Source of the DNA: Phytoseiulus persimilis
Taxonomy: Eukaryota; Arthropoda; Arachnida; Mesostigmata; Phytoseiidae
Length of the DNA: 64,000 nucleotides
Assembly (NCBI GenBank): GCA_037576195.1
Contig: CM075103.1
Location: 25,380,723 to 25,444,722, forward strand
Reading direction: 5' to 3'
Part shown: positions 32,911 to 44,424 of the stretch, in pieces
Position numbering within the stretch: position 1 is the stretch's first letter
Layout of the letters: each line of letters begins with the position of its first letter
Notes under the pieces: generated by a model
Told to the model about the DNA's origin: nothing
Seen by the model: only the letters and a program-made list of their open reading frames with translations
Databases searched by the model: none
Translations under genes and position numbers: made by a program

Positions 32911-34660
32911 ATCAGCATTCGAGGAGACTTGGACACACTGCAGAATGAGTTTGAATGGAGTCCACTCTTGGAACTCCGGGGTTGCTATTAGTGTCTTCTG
33001 CGCCACCTGATCTAGCTTCCATCGCCTGCAAAGATCCGCGAGCGTGAGGGAGCCCGCTATGAGCCAATGAGTCACTGGAAGTGTTCTCGGATCCGGAACT
33101 TCGATTGACGGTGGGTCAGCAATGCTATGAACGCAGACTGAACGGTCAGCTCCAGGAGATCACCCAGATTTGTTTTCAGAGGACGCGGAACCAGGGATGC
33201 CATCACGCGAGCCCATTGCTCTGCTAATCTCTCACAGTGCGCTTGTTCGTCCTGAATGAAAGCCAAGTGTTCTTGAAAGCTCCTTCCGAAACAGGCAGGG
33301 ACGGTAGTCTTCTTTGTTGAGTATTTTCAAGCCCCACCACGGAGCTCTGCTCGAGATGTATCGATCTCCCGAAGAGGGACTTCCAGCTCGTGGTGCTCCG
33401 ACCGCCCGTCGCGAAATGCTTTCGGATAGGAGTCGATTTGGGAGGTCGAGACGTACCTCATGGCTCCAAGCCGTCGGTTGAGGCAATGAGTTGCGAGCTG
33501 GCTCTCTCAATAGCGATGGGAACATTTTTCGATGTCCGCGATCGTATATGGTTTAACATCGTCCTTGCGTAAGTTCTTCTGAATGCCCAAGCATTCTTCT
33601 TCGCTCCGGGTCGAGCCCACATCCAATGCTCCCTTCCGCTTCCAACCGAACCTCGATAGCAAAAGATCAGATGACTTCCGTGACCGCCAACACACATGAT
33701 CATTATCCAAATCTCTGAAAGTTAGCTACCGGCGATTCGCGTCATTGCTCTCTTCAATTGAAAATCGCTCGAAAAGGACTACGCCAGTTTCTCGACGTGG
33801 GGCTCAGAGATTTTTCGGTGGGGCACGAAGTTCCCGCCTTGTTCATGCCCTCGATTATGGCCTTTCGTGCCTACATGAGTCTGGTCTTTCGGATCAGGAA
33901 TGATCGTGTCCGTGCGGCCCCCTCATTTCCCTACCGCCTGCTCGAATAGGCTCACGGCTTTTCCAAGAGGGGAAAGTTGGAAACTATGGATTCTGATCGT
34001 AGAGTCGATCCAGGTTTCGAAATGAAAGCCCCAACGAGCACTGTCACCTCGGGATTCGGCTGCCCGATCTTTGTTCTCCCAGATTGTGATGTGACCTTTC
34101 GATCCGAACCGGCATTGCGGGTGCCTCCTTCGAATCTCATGACCATATGAGATTGCTTTTCTGATGATTCGTCTCTGATCCTGAGAGACTCAGCCTACCG
34201 ACAAGTGTCTTCCCAAACCGCCCCAGGATTCCGGATCCATTTTTAAGATTCGTCCTTGAATATTTTGAGCTGGGTGTGCCGATGTTTCCGACGACTCCGA
34301 AACTCGTCGTCAGTTTGAGAGCTCCTGAATGAAGCACGAGGCGGCAGAGTTTCGCGTTCGACGCCAGACCGTCTCTGAGACTCTCGCTCTGAATACTCCT
34401 GACCCTCTACAAACATCAGTTATCGCCCTACTGCTACCCAACGCGCATTTCTAGAGATCGGGTATACATCTACAGTCAAAGTGTATCGCACGGCCCGATA
34501 GGGTCAACTACCTCTACTCTTCTGAAACTGAATGAGCGCCAGCGCGAAGAGTAAGGACCGAAACTGTACGGAGATTCCTCAAAATTCGGGTTCATTCTCG
34601 CGACAAAGATAAGCCGACACCTTTCTGCCTGATTTCCCGCAAGAGATTGGTATTGGTATT
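32911..34660. other. no firm gene
   Basis: The minus frame 33072-33266 (AFIQDEQAHCERLAEQWARV) could be an exon but has no recognisable domain. I saw no repeat ends apart from a lone GGGTATACATCTACAG at 34459-34474 that has no inverted partner. Confidence 0.3.
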
Positions 34661-34709
34661 TATTTATCCTCATAATATAATGACACTTTCGCTTCAGTGG
34701 CGAGTAAAC

Positions 34710-35312
34710 TCAGCGGATATTGTATGTTTCTTTCTCCCACTGCTGTAGGAGTCTCTTGGTTTGGTCCATCGTCTCTAGTGAAGGGTCTTCGTCGAGTCCC
34801 AGTCGCCTTAGCACTTCCTCGTCCTCGAAGAAGGCATCGTAGCATTCACGAATGACGTGGCGCATTGTCTCCGGGACCAATCCGCATTTCACGCAGGTTG
34901 TTTCTAGTCCGGGTTCGGAGTATGTTCTGACGCTCCTTGTTCTTAGCATTCCTGCTCTGCTGAGCGCCAGTAGGGCGGATCCTCTGCTGTTGTCGTAGGG
35001 GTTTTTCTTGATCCCTCTCTCCATCGCATGGGTCCTGTGGTGGGTCATACTAATTTTCTTACTCATCGAGTCTCTCCATTTAGTCGTTTCCATCTCGCGG
35101 ATCTTTTCTTTGATCGCTTCGTTGAGAGTTCCTTGGAATGGGATGCCCTCCTCCGTGAACGTCTGGGTGGTTCCTCCACATTCAAATTCACAGCGCAGTT
35201 CCTGTTCTCTGTGTATTGCCCTTGTTCTTACTCCGGTTAGTTCCATCATGTCCAGTGTGGCTTTCGGCCATCTGTGGCCTTGCATGGATTTTACTCTGTT
35301 GAGATATCTCAC
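34710..35312 (-). pseudogene. LINE ORF2 C-terminal domain
   Basis: A 200-codon minus frame: GHRWPKATLDMMELTGV, an all-helical Glu/Lys-rich segment, YDNSRGSALLALSRAGML, and the zinc-like CVKCGLVPETMRHVIREC, ending QQWEKETYNIR. It aligns along its length with the tail of the intact LINE ORF2 (45972 onward), including C-x2-C...H...C. It is uninterrupted, unlike the RT part. Confidence 0.75.
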
Positions 35313-35466
35313 CTTACTTTGAGCTTCTCTTGCTCTGTAGGAAGACCAGGCCAGCTCGTCGTGACGAATTCGTTTGCACCTTTGCCGTTGGGGGTCCCAA
35401 GAGAAAATCTCCGCGCTCTGTTCTGGGCCTTCGATATTCTATCTTCCAGAGATTTCGACATAACTG

Positions 35467-36808
35467 TCACTGCGTTCGCATTTGTGAGTGCTGGGACGGC
35501 GACCGCAGTGTCTTGGAGATTTCAAATCTGTTGAATCCCCAGAGTGATCTTGCTCGCAGTTGGTTCAGAACCTTCTGAGATTTTTCTACCCAGATGTCCT
35601 CTTGGACACTCATGTAGTTCTCATTGTCTGATACCGTGATTCCCAGGTACTTGTAGTGCGAGGCCTTCGGTATGTCCCTACCTTGGACCTTGAGGATTTT
35701 CTTCGGCCAATCCCACACTCGGAGAAAATCATGATCGCGCTCTTTGTTGGGTTGAATGTTAGTTTCATTTCGTCTCCGAATCGGGACGTGATCTCCAACG
35801 ACTTTTTCTGGTTCCGCGAAGTTTCTCCCCATCAGGATGAGATCGTCGGCGAAAAGCAATCCGGATATGTTGGTGTATTTCTTCTCCTACGTGTTCCAGA
35901 AGTTTCCTCTCCTTCGTAATCTGAAGCCGCAGCCACTGTTCTGAAGGCGCTCTTCAAGTGAGGAGGTGTATAGTAGGTACAATACAGGACTTCCTGGGCA
36001 TCCTCGTCGGAGACCTTCCGTTGTCTCTACCCACTCTGATGAGTGTTCTCTGTGGACCAGCTTGCTTCTGGTTCCTGTATATGGTCTTCGGAGCAGTTCG
36101 ATCCACGCCTGGTTCATTCCCAGCTCCCTGAGCTTCTTCTACAGCGTATTTCTACACACTCGGTCGTACGCAGCTGAGCAATCCAGGAAGCAACATACCA
36201 GTCCCTCTTTCCGGAGTCTGGATAGTTCTATGGCACTCATTAGGATGAAGATATTATCTTCACCTCTCCTGCCCTTCCTGAACCCTGCCTGCATTTCTTC
36301 CAATATGTTTTTTTTTTACATTCTAGTCGGTATAGCACTGGGGAGATCGTTAGAGGTCTGTGAGTTAGAAGGTGGAGTTTGGCTTCTCCATCATGACTAG
36401 TCTTCCTTCTTTCCAGTCCTCCGGGATCTCTTCCTGTCCATGAAGACTTGGGTGATGTATACTCGTCCCATTTCCTCCAGGTCCTTCACGATTCTGCTTG
36501 GGATTTCGTCGAGTCCCATAGCGGATGCTTTCGACAGGGTGGCGACTGCCTTGGAGACTTCTGTCTCCGTGACCACTATCCCGGTTGGTTCCATCTTCCC
36601 AATCTCTGGGAGCTCCTAATTTGGATGGGTCGTCATGAGTATACTCTTTCCCACATGAGTGAGGTGATTATCCGTTCGGGACCGGGGGATTTCCACTCCC
36701 CGTTCGTCTCTCAGTTCATCTCTTCTACTTTCGCCTCTGTTGTCTCGATTCACGATTCGCCAGAAGCGTCTGCCTTTCTCATGTCTCGGCGCGTCAAGCA
36801 CGTATGAG
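35467..36808 (-). pseudogene. LINE RT domain remnants
   Basis: The pieces, in order on the minus strand, are FWRIVNRD; EVSKAVATLSKASAMGLDEIPSRIV (fingers); WIELLRRPYTGTRSKLVHREHSSEW with RRGCPGSPVLYLLY (motif B, the usual GxxQG altered); LLFADDLILMG (catalytic FADD, intact); and HYKYLGITVSDN with LWGFNRFEISK (thumb). They lie in several frames, with stops between. Confidence 0.75.
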
Positions 36809-37694
36809 GGGTATAGGAAATCTGTACCCAATCGAGTCGGATGGATGCATTTTTAAAGGGACCTCCGACCGCTGAGCTGGCGGCGCGTTCGCTGCTCCGT
36901 GTTTACAGCCGCGAGATTGTACTCACATCTGTGGCGGAGAATTCAGCACACGGAGAAGCAGGCGCAAGAGACCCCTGAGAAAGCGACTGAACTGAGCAGA
37001 AATTATCGGACTCTGAGTTGATCGTGCTGAGTGACATGAAGTATCGGAGTCACCAAGCACTGAACGACTAGCGGGTGACTCGAATGGAGACTACAAACGT
37101 CAGATCGAAGGAGATCCATGTACTCATCTCAATACGATACGGCGTAATATTCGTTACGTCTTCGATGAGCTAAGGAAGTGTGTACAGAGAATATGAACCA
37201 CAGTTCTCGGATCGAGAGGGTATGGGTGGGCCATGTGATGCTTTAGAAGCAGTGGCGGATCCAACAGGTGGCGAAGGGGAACATGCTTCAGTCTACCAGT
37301 CGGGGGCACCCCGAAAGGTCTCGAATGGTCTCGAAAGGCGACCTGGAACTCTATTGCCCGTGAGCCACGGTCCCCAAGAGTACATGGATCTCCTTCGATC
37401 TGACGTTTGTAGTCTCCATTCGAGTCACCTGCTAGTCGTTCAGTGCATGGTAACTCCGATACTTCATGTCATTCAGCACGATCAACTCAGAGTTCGATAA
37501 TTTCTGCTCAGTTTAGTCGCTTCCTCAGAGTCTTTTTGCGCCTGCTTCTCCGTGTTCTCAATTCTCCGCCACAGATGTAAGCACGATCTCGCGGATGTAA
37601 ACACGGAGCAGCGAACGCGCCGCCAGCTCAGCGGTCGAAGGTCCCTTCAAAAATGCATCCATCCGACTCGATTGGGTACAGATTTCCTATACCC
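36809..37694. mobile_element. 886-bp foldback element with 8-bp target duplication
   Basis: Two arms of about 315 bp (36809-37124 and 37379-37694) are inverted copies, about 92% identical by my count, opening GGGTATAGGAAATCTG. The centre is about 254 bp. CGTATGAG flanks both sides (36801-36808 and 37695-37702). Leaving out the element and one copy of the duplication, the host LINE linker reads on in frame across KTLSY-VLDAP. No transposase motif is present. The terminus resembles that of the 20134-21660 element (GGGTATACG), suggesting the same mobilising enzyme. Confidence 0.9.
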
Positions 37695-38125
37695 CGTATG
37701 AGAGAGTTTTCCGCTCTATCGCTCGTAGCTCCTTCGCTACCGCTGTTCTGACTTTCTGTTGTTGTGTGCGGTACGCTCTCAACGCCTCCTCCTCTCCCGT
37801 TCCGGCTTTCCGGGCCGCTCTGTAGGCTTGGTTGGCTGTTTTACGGAGCTGGGTCTCCTCTTCAATTCCTCTCGAGAAAACCATGGGACGTTCTCGTACT
37901 TTCAGCTTTCGGCACACTTGCTTCGATGCTGACGCGATTTCGGTTTTCAGCTCGTCGTACGTTACGTTTCCTCCCAATGCACTGGTCCAGAGCCCTTTTT
38001 GGACTAAAGCTGCTGCTTTTCGGGAATCCATATTTGAGATTTTTTTTTCAGTGGGTCTCCTGGCCTTCTCCAATTTGCATTCGATCGTGATCAGGTTGTG
38101 GTCTGAGATATTGGTCGTCAGTCTT
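37695..38125 (-). pseudogene. LINE endonuclease end and linker
   Basis: The minus frame encodes TNISDHNLITIECKLEKARRP, then a Lys/Arg-rich helical linker running to VAKELRAIERKTLSY at the foldback insertion. Beyond the insertion (below 36808) the same frame continues as VLDAPRHEKGRRFWRIVN. No earlier endonuclease motifs are present, so the copy is truncated at about 38138. Confidence 0.7.
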
Positions 38126-38140
38126 TAGTCGTAGATTTTC

Positions 38141-39346
38141 ATGTGTTGGACTAGATTAAGGCGCATTCGCACTGTTTCAGTGTGGCTGAACAGCGCGGAC
38201 GATCAGCCAGACTGCGGTAGCCAAGCAAAAGCTAAGGACAGGAAAGGGAATTGGGACATTTAAACGGGCCGTTGATAGAGGTTTCAGCCAAACTGATGAT
38301 TCAAACTGAACGTTGAAAGCATATTGCTGTGCACCAATGTTGGCTGAACGCTAGAGAGAGGAACGAGATAAGGACACTCGTCAGCAACATCGAGGCCTCT
38401 GAATCTCACAGTTAATGGAGCAAGTAGTATCACGAATCGGATCTAATATCATACGCCCTCGGTGTCTGGCATCAGGTCCGATACTCCGGACTCAGAGATA
38501 TATGAGAGCTGCTGTCGTGATGTAAGGCGAAAGTTCTCAAGGCCAAGCTTTCGACGCCCGGCGATTCCTCGATACTCCGAATTCCGAGCAAAGCAAATGC
38601 CTCGTGTCCGAACGAGCTAATTTGAGTGTAGAGCGCACTCGATTGATGCTGGCGAAGTCGACACATCTGTTCCTCATCCGATGGAAATATTCATGGACCA
38701 TACTGAAACCGCATGCTTCCCCCTTATCGTTGGATCGCCTAGGTGCAGATAGTCCACCCAGATCCTCCGTGCCTGCATCCGATGATATGGCCTTCGTCCT
38801 CAGATCCAACTCGGGATTCTGGAGCGGGTTACGGGCTTTCTGGAACGATGACGTCGCACTCGAATACAATAGCTTTCGCAGAACCCGTCAGAGGGGGACT
38901 TTGAGAAGACAATTGCATCGTTCCGCGAAAAAATATGATTACACTGGAGCAGCTCCACAACTCGGAATCGTTCGATAACCTCTGCCTCAGTTGAAGCAAC
39001 TCGACTCGACCTGTTGCTGTGGAATCTTGGAATATCCTATCTTCCGTAGGGAAACCCCGCTGAGCCTGAGCCAGGAGATAGTCGGCGATCTCCGCCCCTG
39101 CGGTTCTTCCGAAAACGTTCTGAGCCCGATATGAATATGAGTCCAAAGTCTGATCATGAGCGGTATCGCAGGGGTGAGACAAAACAAGAATCTCTTGAAT
39201 CGGAGAGCGAGTTCGGAGCAAACTCCAGCAATCTGTGGAAGAAAGGACATCGCAATCGTTTAGGATGCATAAAACGCGTCAAGGTTCGCCAACATCACTT
39301 CATTCGAGCTTCATGGTCTGATTGCGTTGTAGCCCTGTGCCTCAAA
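38141..39346. other. no supported gene
   Basis: The stretch between the LINE 5' end and the acidic-protein ORF. Short frames only. The acidic-protein frame is open upstream of its preferred ATG (from 39131), and that part may be 5' UTR. Confidence 0.35.
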
Positions 39347-39961
39347 ATGAGAACCGTTTCCGAAGCCCATCGCCGTGGACTCGTGGAGAAACTTCGAACC
39401 AGCTTGCTCGGGCAAGCTCCCACATCTGTGAGATCCGAAGAACGAGGACCTCCCGATTTAGAGGAGTGTGTTCCCCGCTTGGATGCAGCAGCCGGTGGCC
39501 ACCTCACGTATGTGGTTTCCGATTCAGACAGAACGGGGAGATTGGGAACGAGGTCCGACTCAGAAGAGACTGAGATTGTAGGATCGGAGACGGAAGTGAC
39601 CCATGCCGAGGACGCGGACCCCGACTCAGACGAAGCAGAGACCGCGGAAACAGCTGTCGAGGCCAGTGATGCTGAAGATATGGAGTCGGAATCAAATGGC
39701 GTCAATCTTGAGGAAGGCTTGTCCCAAAGCGAATGGCCAGCGATCGACTTAATGGAGCCGGTTCTGAGCCTGTATGAGCCATCTTTGCCGGACTTCGATC
39801 AGGCTGTCGCGTTCCCTTCGCAGGATGACCAGGGCTCATCCAGGAGACTGGAGGCGATCGTGAGAGCTATCAGAGAAGGCGAGGCGATCTACCTAGAAAA
39901 GCAGAGGGAGCATCGAGAGTACCTCGCCTGGGCAAATGACTATCTATCGACGCCAGGATGA
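39347..39961 (+). CDS. acidic protein of unknown function (204 aa)
   Basis: Start chosen at 39347 because its context, CTCAAAATGA, is the arthropod-preferred CAAAATG; an in-frame ATG also exists at 39131. The protein has a basic start (AHRRGLVEKLRTSLLG), a long acidic middle rich in Glu, Asp, Ser and Ala (about residues 55-115, such as DADPDSDEAETAETAVEASD), and a helical C-terminus rich in Arg and Glu (RRLEAIVRAIREGEAIYLEKQ). I do not recognise a family. The bias and length suggest a disordered acidic segment followed by a coiled coil, perhaps a nuclear or chromatin-associated protein, but that is a guess. It could also be an exon of a longer gene. Confidence 0.4.
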   Translation: MRTVSEAHRRGLVEKLRTSLLGQAPTSVRSEERGPPDLEECVPRLDAAAGGHLTYVVSDSDRTGRLGTRSDSEETEIVGSETEVTHAEDADPDSDEAETAETAVEASDAEDMESESNGVNLEEGLSQSEWPAIDLMEPVLSLYEPSLPDFDQAVAFPSQDDQGSSRRLEAIVRAIREGEAIYLEKQREHREYLAWANDYLSTPG

Positions 39962-42900
39962 AGCATCAGATCGGAAAATGGAAAATTCCTCCATCAGAAA
40001 AACCATTCCACTCTGTGAATATTTGGGGACGGGGAACTGTGGTAATAAATATTCCACTTCAACTTGAAACGTTTGTTCATCGTTATGAAGAGAATCCGAA
40101 TAAAGTGTTGGCGGAACACATGGATGAAGCTTATCTGGAGTGAGGGCTTCATCACTTCCCTATGCACCACCATAGTGATGTTTGCAATTGAAGGAGACAC
40201 TTTGGAATGAGCTGTCGGCGGGGATCGCGAGAGAGGGTTTTCGCCCCTTCGGGGGAAGAACGCAGCGGTGGACAAGCGTCTCGACGAGTTCGATCAAGAT
40301 CATCGTCAGTTTCTTCCGAGAAGCAGTGCGAGTCTGGGAGAAGCCCAGTTGCAGGAGGGGGTTGAGACGGATCGCTCGACGGAAGGAGTATGTCGACGGA
40401 AAGAAAGCTCTTCTCCATCTTGGATTGTGAGACCGGATGGAACTCCACGTTCTTCGTGAAAAAAAACGTCTCGTCGATAAACACAACGCCGATGAGTGCC
40501 ATCCCTGCTCCGGTTGTTGAACAGATCGCTGTTGTCCTGGCCACGCGCGGCTCGAACACGCGACCATTTTTCTGTTCGAGGAGGGGCCGAACCCCCACTT
40601 GCCGATACTGTTTTGCATTGCTGTCTCGCGACTCACAAAAAGCTGAACCTGAATTCTGAATCAGCATGCAATTCTCAAACGAGAACCTACCTTCTGAGCG
40701 TCCTTGCGGTCTCAGCACTCGAACTACTCCTTCGTGGCCGAGGAAGAAATCATTCTGGAACAACCAAGCAGCGACGGAATCGTGGAAGTCCTTGGATAGA
40801 TCTTCGGCACCACATCAAATCCAACTGCTCTTGTCTGGGAGAAAAAGGAGCCATCGAGAGTGAGTATTCTTCCCATCGATGTATGGCGGTGCATATTGAA
40901 AATAATCAATTCATACGAGCGAACACGACCTGATCTGAATTTTCTGTTCCTGGTGGACGGGATCCGGGACTCTGGACACTCTGTAGGCGTGAACTGCTCC
41001 TTGAGTTATCCGGTGTCTCAGCTTACAGTTTGGTGCTGTCATTCAGTGGTCATCGCCGGTGTGCGCAGAAATTCCTTGTTGATGCCGAAAACTTTTATGA
41101 CACAATGCTCGATGTGATTCCCAAAGGCCCCAGTCCTCGTGAGGTTGAAGGTCTTCTGGAGTTGCTCTGTGAATGGTGGAGAGCCCGTCAACCAGTATAC
41201 GAGGCGGTTTTCCGTTGATCGATGGACTCCGAGCGCGCTTCCACATGATTTCGTCCATTCAGCTGCCCCAAATCCGTCGCTGTCCACTGTGGGAACCGCT
41301 ATCAACATCCGGAATCCAGGCTCATTCACCCAGTAGCCATGAGGACGCTGAGACTCTTTAGAGTCTCTCTCGAGTCCTGCCCTGCAATTTCGCTTCCTCG
41401 GATCCGTGGAATTTGTGACCTAATCCAGAACACTCCCATCTCTTCCCTGCTCGATCGCGATTCCGTAAGGAGGAGGGAAATGAAGCATCGACGTCGCAGA
41501 GGGAATGCGAAGAGTCCGCTCGCTATGCTCGGCTCAGCATGAAGTCATGGGTTCACACGGAAGGGTTACCATCCACGGAGAGACGGTTTCCAGAATGTTC
41601 CGGGAAGCTCTTCTAGTTCAACATAACCATCCTGATGGGACGCCCTGCCCAGCGGACGCACGACTTATTGTGAGCCTCAACAAATTGAAGAGCCCAAATT
41701 CAAAACGTCGTGACCCTGAATTTCTTCGTGTGTGTTTCTCCAGTGAGAAATTAATCGAACCGATTCCCGCTAACGTTATTCAGCGCCTTTCTCGCTTCCG
41801 AGAAAAAGGCGGGAATCGGTTCGACGAATTTCCGAGTGAAAAATTTATTTCGAGAGAGGAGTTCCGACGTTCTAAATCTGGGCTCTTCAACTCGAGGCAC
41901 GAACTGTCGTCGAGTTCGGGCAGCACGCGCGCTGCAGCTTTGTCGCCCACGCTCGCAGTTCCAGAGCAACCAGGCTGTTTCCGATGAGACGAGTCCGAAC
42001 CACCAAGATCGTCCTCGCTCCCAAACCGAGAACTCGAGCAAGAGTGTACATCGAACAATCGCAACCGTCTACGGCTTGTTTTCGCATGTCGAGCGTAGGT
42101 ATGGACGAAACGGTGCTGATGCGGCAACTGCCACCGAAATTAACCACAGTCATTGCTCGATGCAGCGAACAGCTCCAACATGTAGCAGAACGAGCTGGCT
42201 GCGAGCGGCTTACCACATCGAGGAACTCACACGCAGTATTGTCGAAGAACTTGAGAGCAGCATTGCCTGAGCTGTGATGTGTACGGAAAACTTGAGGAGT
42301 TCCTATTCTTCCTAGCCTCTTGAATGTTTGCTCTCCCTCTGTAGATTCTCTACATTGCCTCTTCCTCACGAGCAATTATCGGCGGATTAGATGGAATGAG
42401 TTGCTTTAACTCAAACAATGGTTTGCACTCTTAAACTAAACGGGGGTCGGGCTACGAACAATTTCAACAGAGTCACAATTGATGATCATCCGGGTATTAT
42501 GGAGCCACGGAGGTCCTGAAGATCTAATATCAATGGACCGCCAGATTCAGAAGGAGAGCTGGTCTAGCTCTCCTAGTTCCACGAGTGGCAGCGCAGGCAA
42601 ACTGCAGGATCTAGCCGCGGGAGGCGCACTAGAGGAAAGCTCTCTAGCGATTTATACCGGAGTGGTGGAACATCGAGGACGCTCCTTGCTGTGCGCCATT
42701 CTCAGCGGATTCGGTTGTCAGGCGATGCCGCGCTTCAAACTCAAATCTGCCGCGAAGAGGTCTCCCGCTTGACTCTTTCCCCAAAAGAAACAGATGCTTT
42801 GCAAACTGTGCGGGGAACTCCTCAGCTTGCCGCTGGATCGAAATCCGCATGTCCAGTAACGGCTTTCAGGAAAAAAAAACTTCAAGGAGTGATCGAGTCG

Positions 42901-43298
42901 TTCCCAAACAGACTGCAGATGCGATTGAGCGTTGTCAGCTCCTGCGATCGAGTATTTTAACAACTTCAACCTCGTGCTCAGAATTGTCTCGTCATCGGCA
43001 ATGGGCTGTACCAACCCCGCTGCGCTGTCCTTCAACATGTAGGTACTGAGTAGCGCTCTATATGCCCCCTTCCTCACCCCGTGTCGTTTCAACCCACCCC
43101 GTTCCATCGATGTGTGGGGATGGGATTCGACTCTATCCAAGTTTTTTAAGAGACTCAAGACTTCCGGACATTTCCCTACTCACGATCTACAATAAACCAA
43201 TAGACGACACGCTGCTCAACTTGAACTCGATAGCTCCGAAACCTGGACTGAACCTGATGAGTATAAGAAAGAGAATGAGATGAGTATCTTTTTTTCAG
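39962..43298. other. no firm gene
   Basis: Overlapping frames of up to 203 codons on both strands (for example 40152-40763 minus, 41505-41987 plus) lack known motifs. A segment near 41020-41070 resembles, in reverse, 54287-54350 (shared GGTCATCGCCGGTGT), so part of this is a dispersed repeat. A long hairpin lies at 41756-41823. Confidence 0.35.
41756..41823. other. nested 68-bp inverted repeat (hairpin)
   Basis: The outer arms CGAACCGATTCCCGC (41756-41770) and GCGGGAATCGGTTCG (41809-41823) pair at 15 of 15 positions. An inner pair, CGCCTTTCTCG with CGAGAAAAAGGCG (two extra A), closes on a 4-base loop. The fold leaves one 12-base bulge. Function unknown; it could be a small-RNA precursor or the end of a repeat. 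Confidence 0.6.
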
Positions 43299-44424
43299 AG
43301 CACGGCGGAAAGCCGCTTCGTTGAAGATATGTCCTCATACATGGGATGTCATTCGATCGCTGAGGAACCAAATCGCATTGGTTCGCCTCGGTCAGGATCT
43401 CAACGAGGGAAAACTCGAATATTTCCGGGAAGCGATCGCCTCGAGTCATTTCCACCAGGTGGTTGAGCTGGTGAAGGATCTCCTAAACTGCGCATTGTTC
43501 TCAACTCTGCACGAGATCGAATCAATGGAAATCGCGATCACGAACCACGATCGCACTGGACTCATAGTGCAGTGCTGCATGATCCTTCATTTGTGCGAAC
43601 TCATAGCGTGCCCCAAATGGCAATTGTCACATCCTGCGCGAGAGCATCCGTGGCTTTTCGAGTCCCATGGATCGCTAGAGGACATCGCGTATTCGCGCTC
43701 TCGCCTCCATTTTGTAGTGCAAGCGAGCTACATCGGGAAAGCGATCGGCTACAGCTTGGTTTACGCGGTCGAAGAACGCTTCCGCGAACCTGATAGCGTC
43801 CCTAAATGGCAAGACTTGCTGCTGGTCTTCAGAGAATCTTCTGCCCCGTTTCTGTACATCCTGCTACCGCTCTTGATCCGCGTACTCCTCCGCGAGGAGG
43901 AGGAAATGCCAAGAGAAGCTGCAACCTTGTTCCTGAGTTACGCATCCGACGCAATATACTTCCTGGCAAATAATATTGGGAATTACGTGGATGCGTTGGA
44001 AGCCACCATGATCGAGATGCTGTTGAAGCGCGGCGCGACGCCTATGATTTCCAGGGAGCAGCACCACGTTCTATTCAGGCGACTGAAGGACCAAATTCAC
44101 ACGAAAAGAGCGCCATGGTGGACGGAAGCCGAGGACTTCGCGACCGAGAACCACAAACGCTTCCCAACAGCACTCAACAGGTTCCTCGCTCATGAGTGGG
44201 AGCTCAGTTTCTTGAATCGCTTGGCTCTGCACACTTGCTGCAGTCTTGATGCGACGGACAAGTTCAAAGATAACTATAGGGTGAACAGAGTCATCAGTCT
44301 TCGGTGTCTAGCAGCGCAGAATCTGAGGGAATCAGACTTGGACGTGCTCTCGCCCACTCAGAGATTCATCGCGTCCAAACATCTTCCTAATTCTTCTTTT
44401 AAACAATATCTTAACCTCAAATGA
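43299..44424 (+). CDS. SOCS-box protein, terminal exon
   Basis: The exon starts after a strong acceptor (TATCTTTTTTTCAG ending at 43298) and stays open to TGA 44422-44424, encoding about 374 residues. The C-terminus has a SOCS box: VISLRCLAAQNLR, then FIASKHLPNSSFKQYLNLK, matching L-x-x-L-C-R...LP-x-x-[LF]-K-x-Y-L. SOCS-box proteins are substrate adaptors that recruit elongin B/C and cullin-5 ubiquitin ligases. The remainder is helical; one ankyrin-like piece (ALEATMIEMLLKRGATPMI) before the box hints at the ASB subgroup, but clear ankyrin repeats are not visible. The N-terminal exon was not found. The phase leaves one base (43299) to complete a codon from the preceding exon. Confidence 0.6.

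Larger units (their letters stand above)
34665..38140 (-). mobile_element. CR1-like LINE, 5' truncated, split by a foldback element
   Basis: On the minus strand from 38140: the last endonuclease motif (ISDHNLITIEC), a linker, RT pieces and the complete C-terminal domain, with a 3' end in an A/T-rich tail near 34665. The clade is the same as the intact LINE at 45972-50626. The linker is interrupted exactly by the 886-bp element at 36809-37694. Stops and frameshifts elsewhere make it inactive. Confidence 0.85.

Noticed and set aside
34459..34474. GGGTATACATCTACAG as another end of the GGGTATA elements
   Set aside because: No inverted partner or 8-bp duplication was found nearby.
39958..40143. 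Small frame overlapping the end of the acidic ORF by ATGA
   Set aside because: Such overlaps signal translational coupling in bacteria, but the window is eukaryotic and the frame has no motif.
43321..43323. TTG as start of the SOCS-box protein
   Set aside because: A strong splice acceptor ends at 43298 and the frame is open across it, so this is exon-internal.
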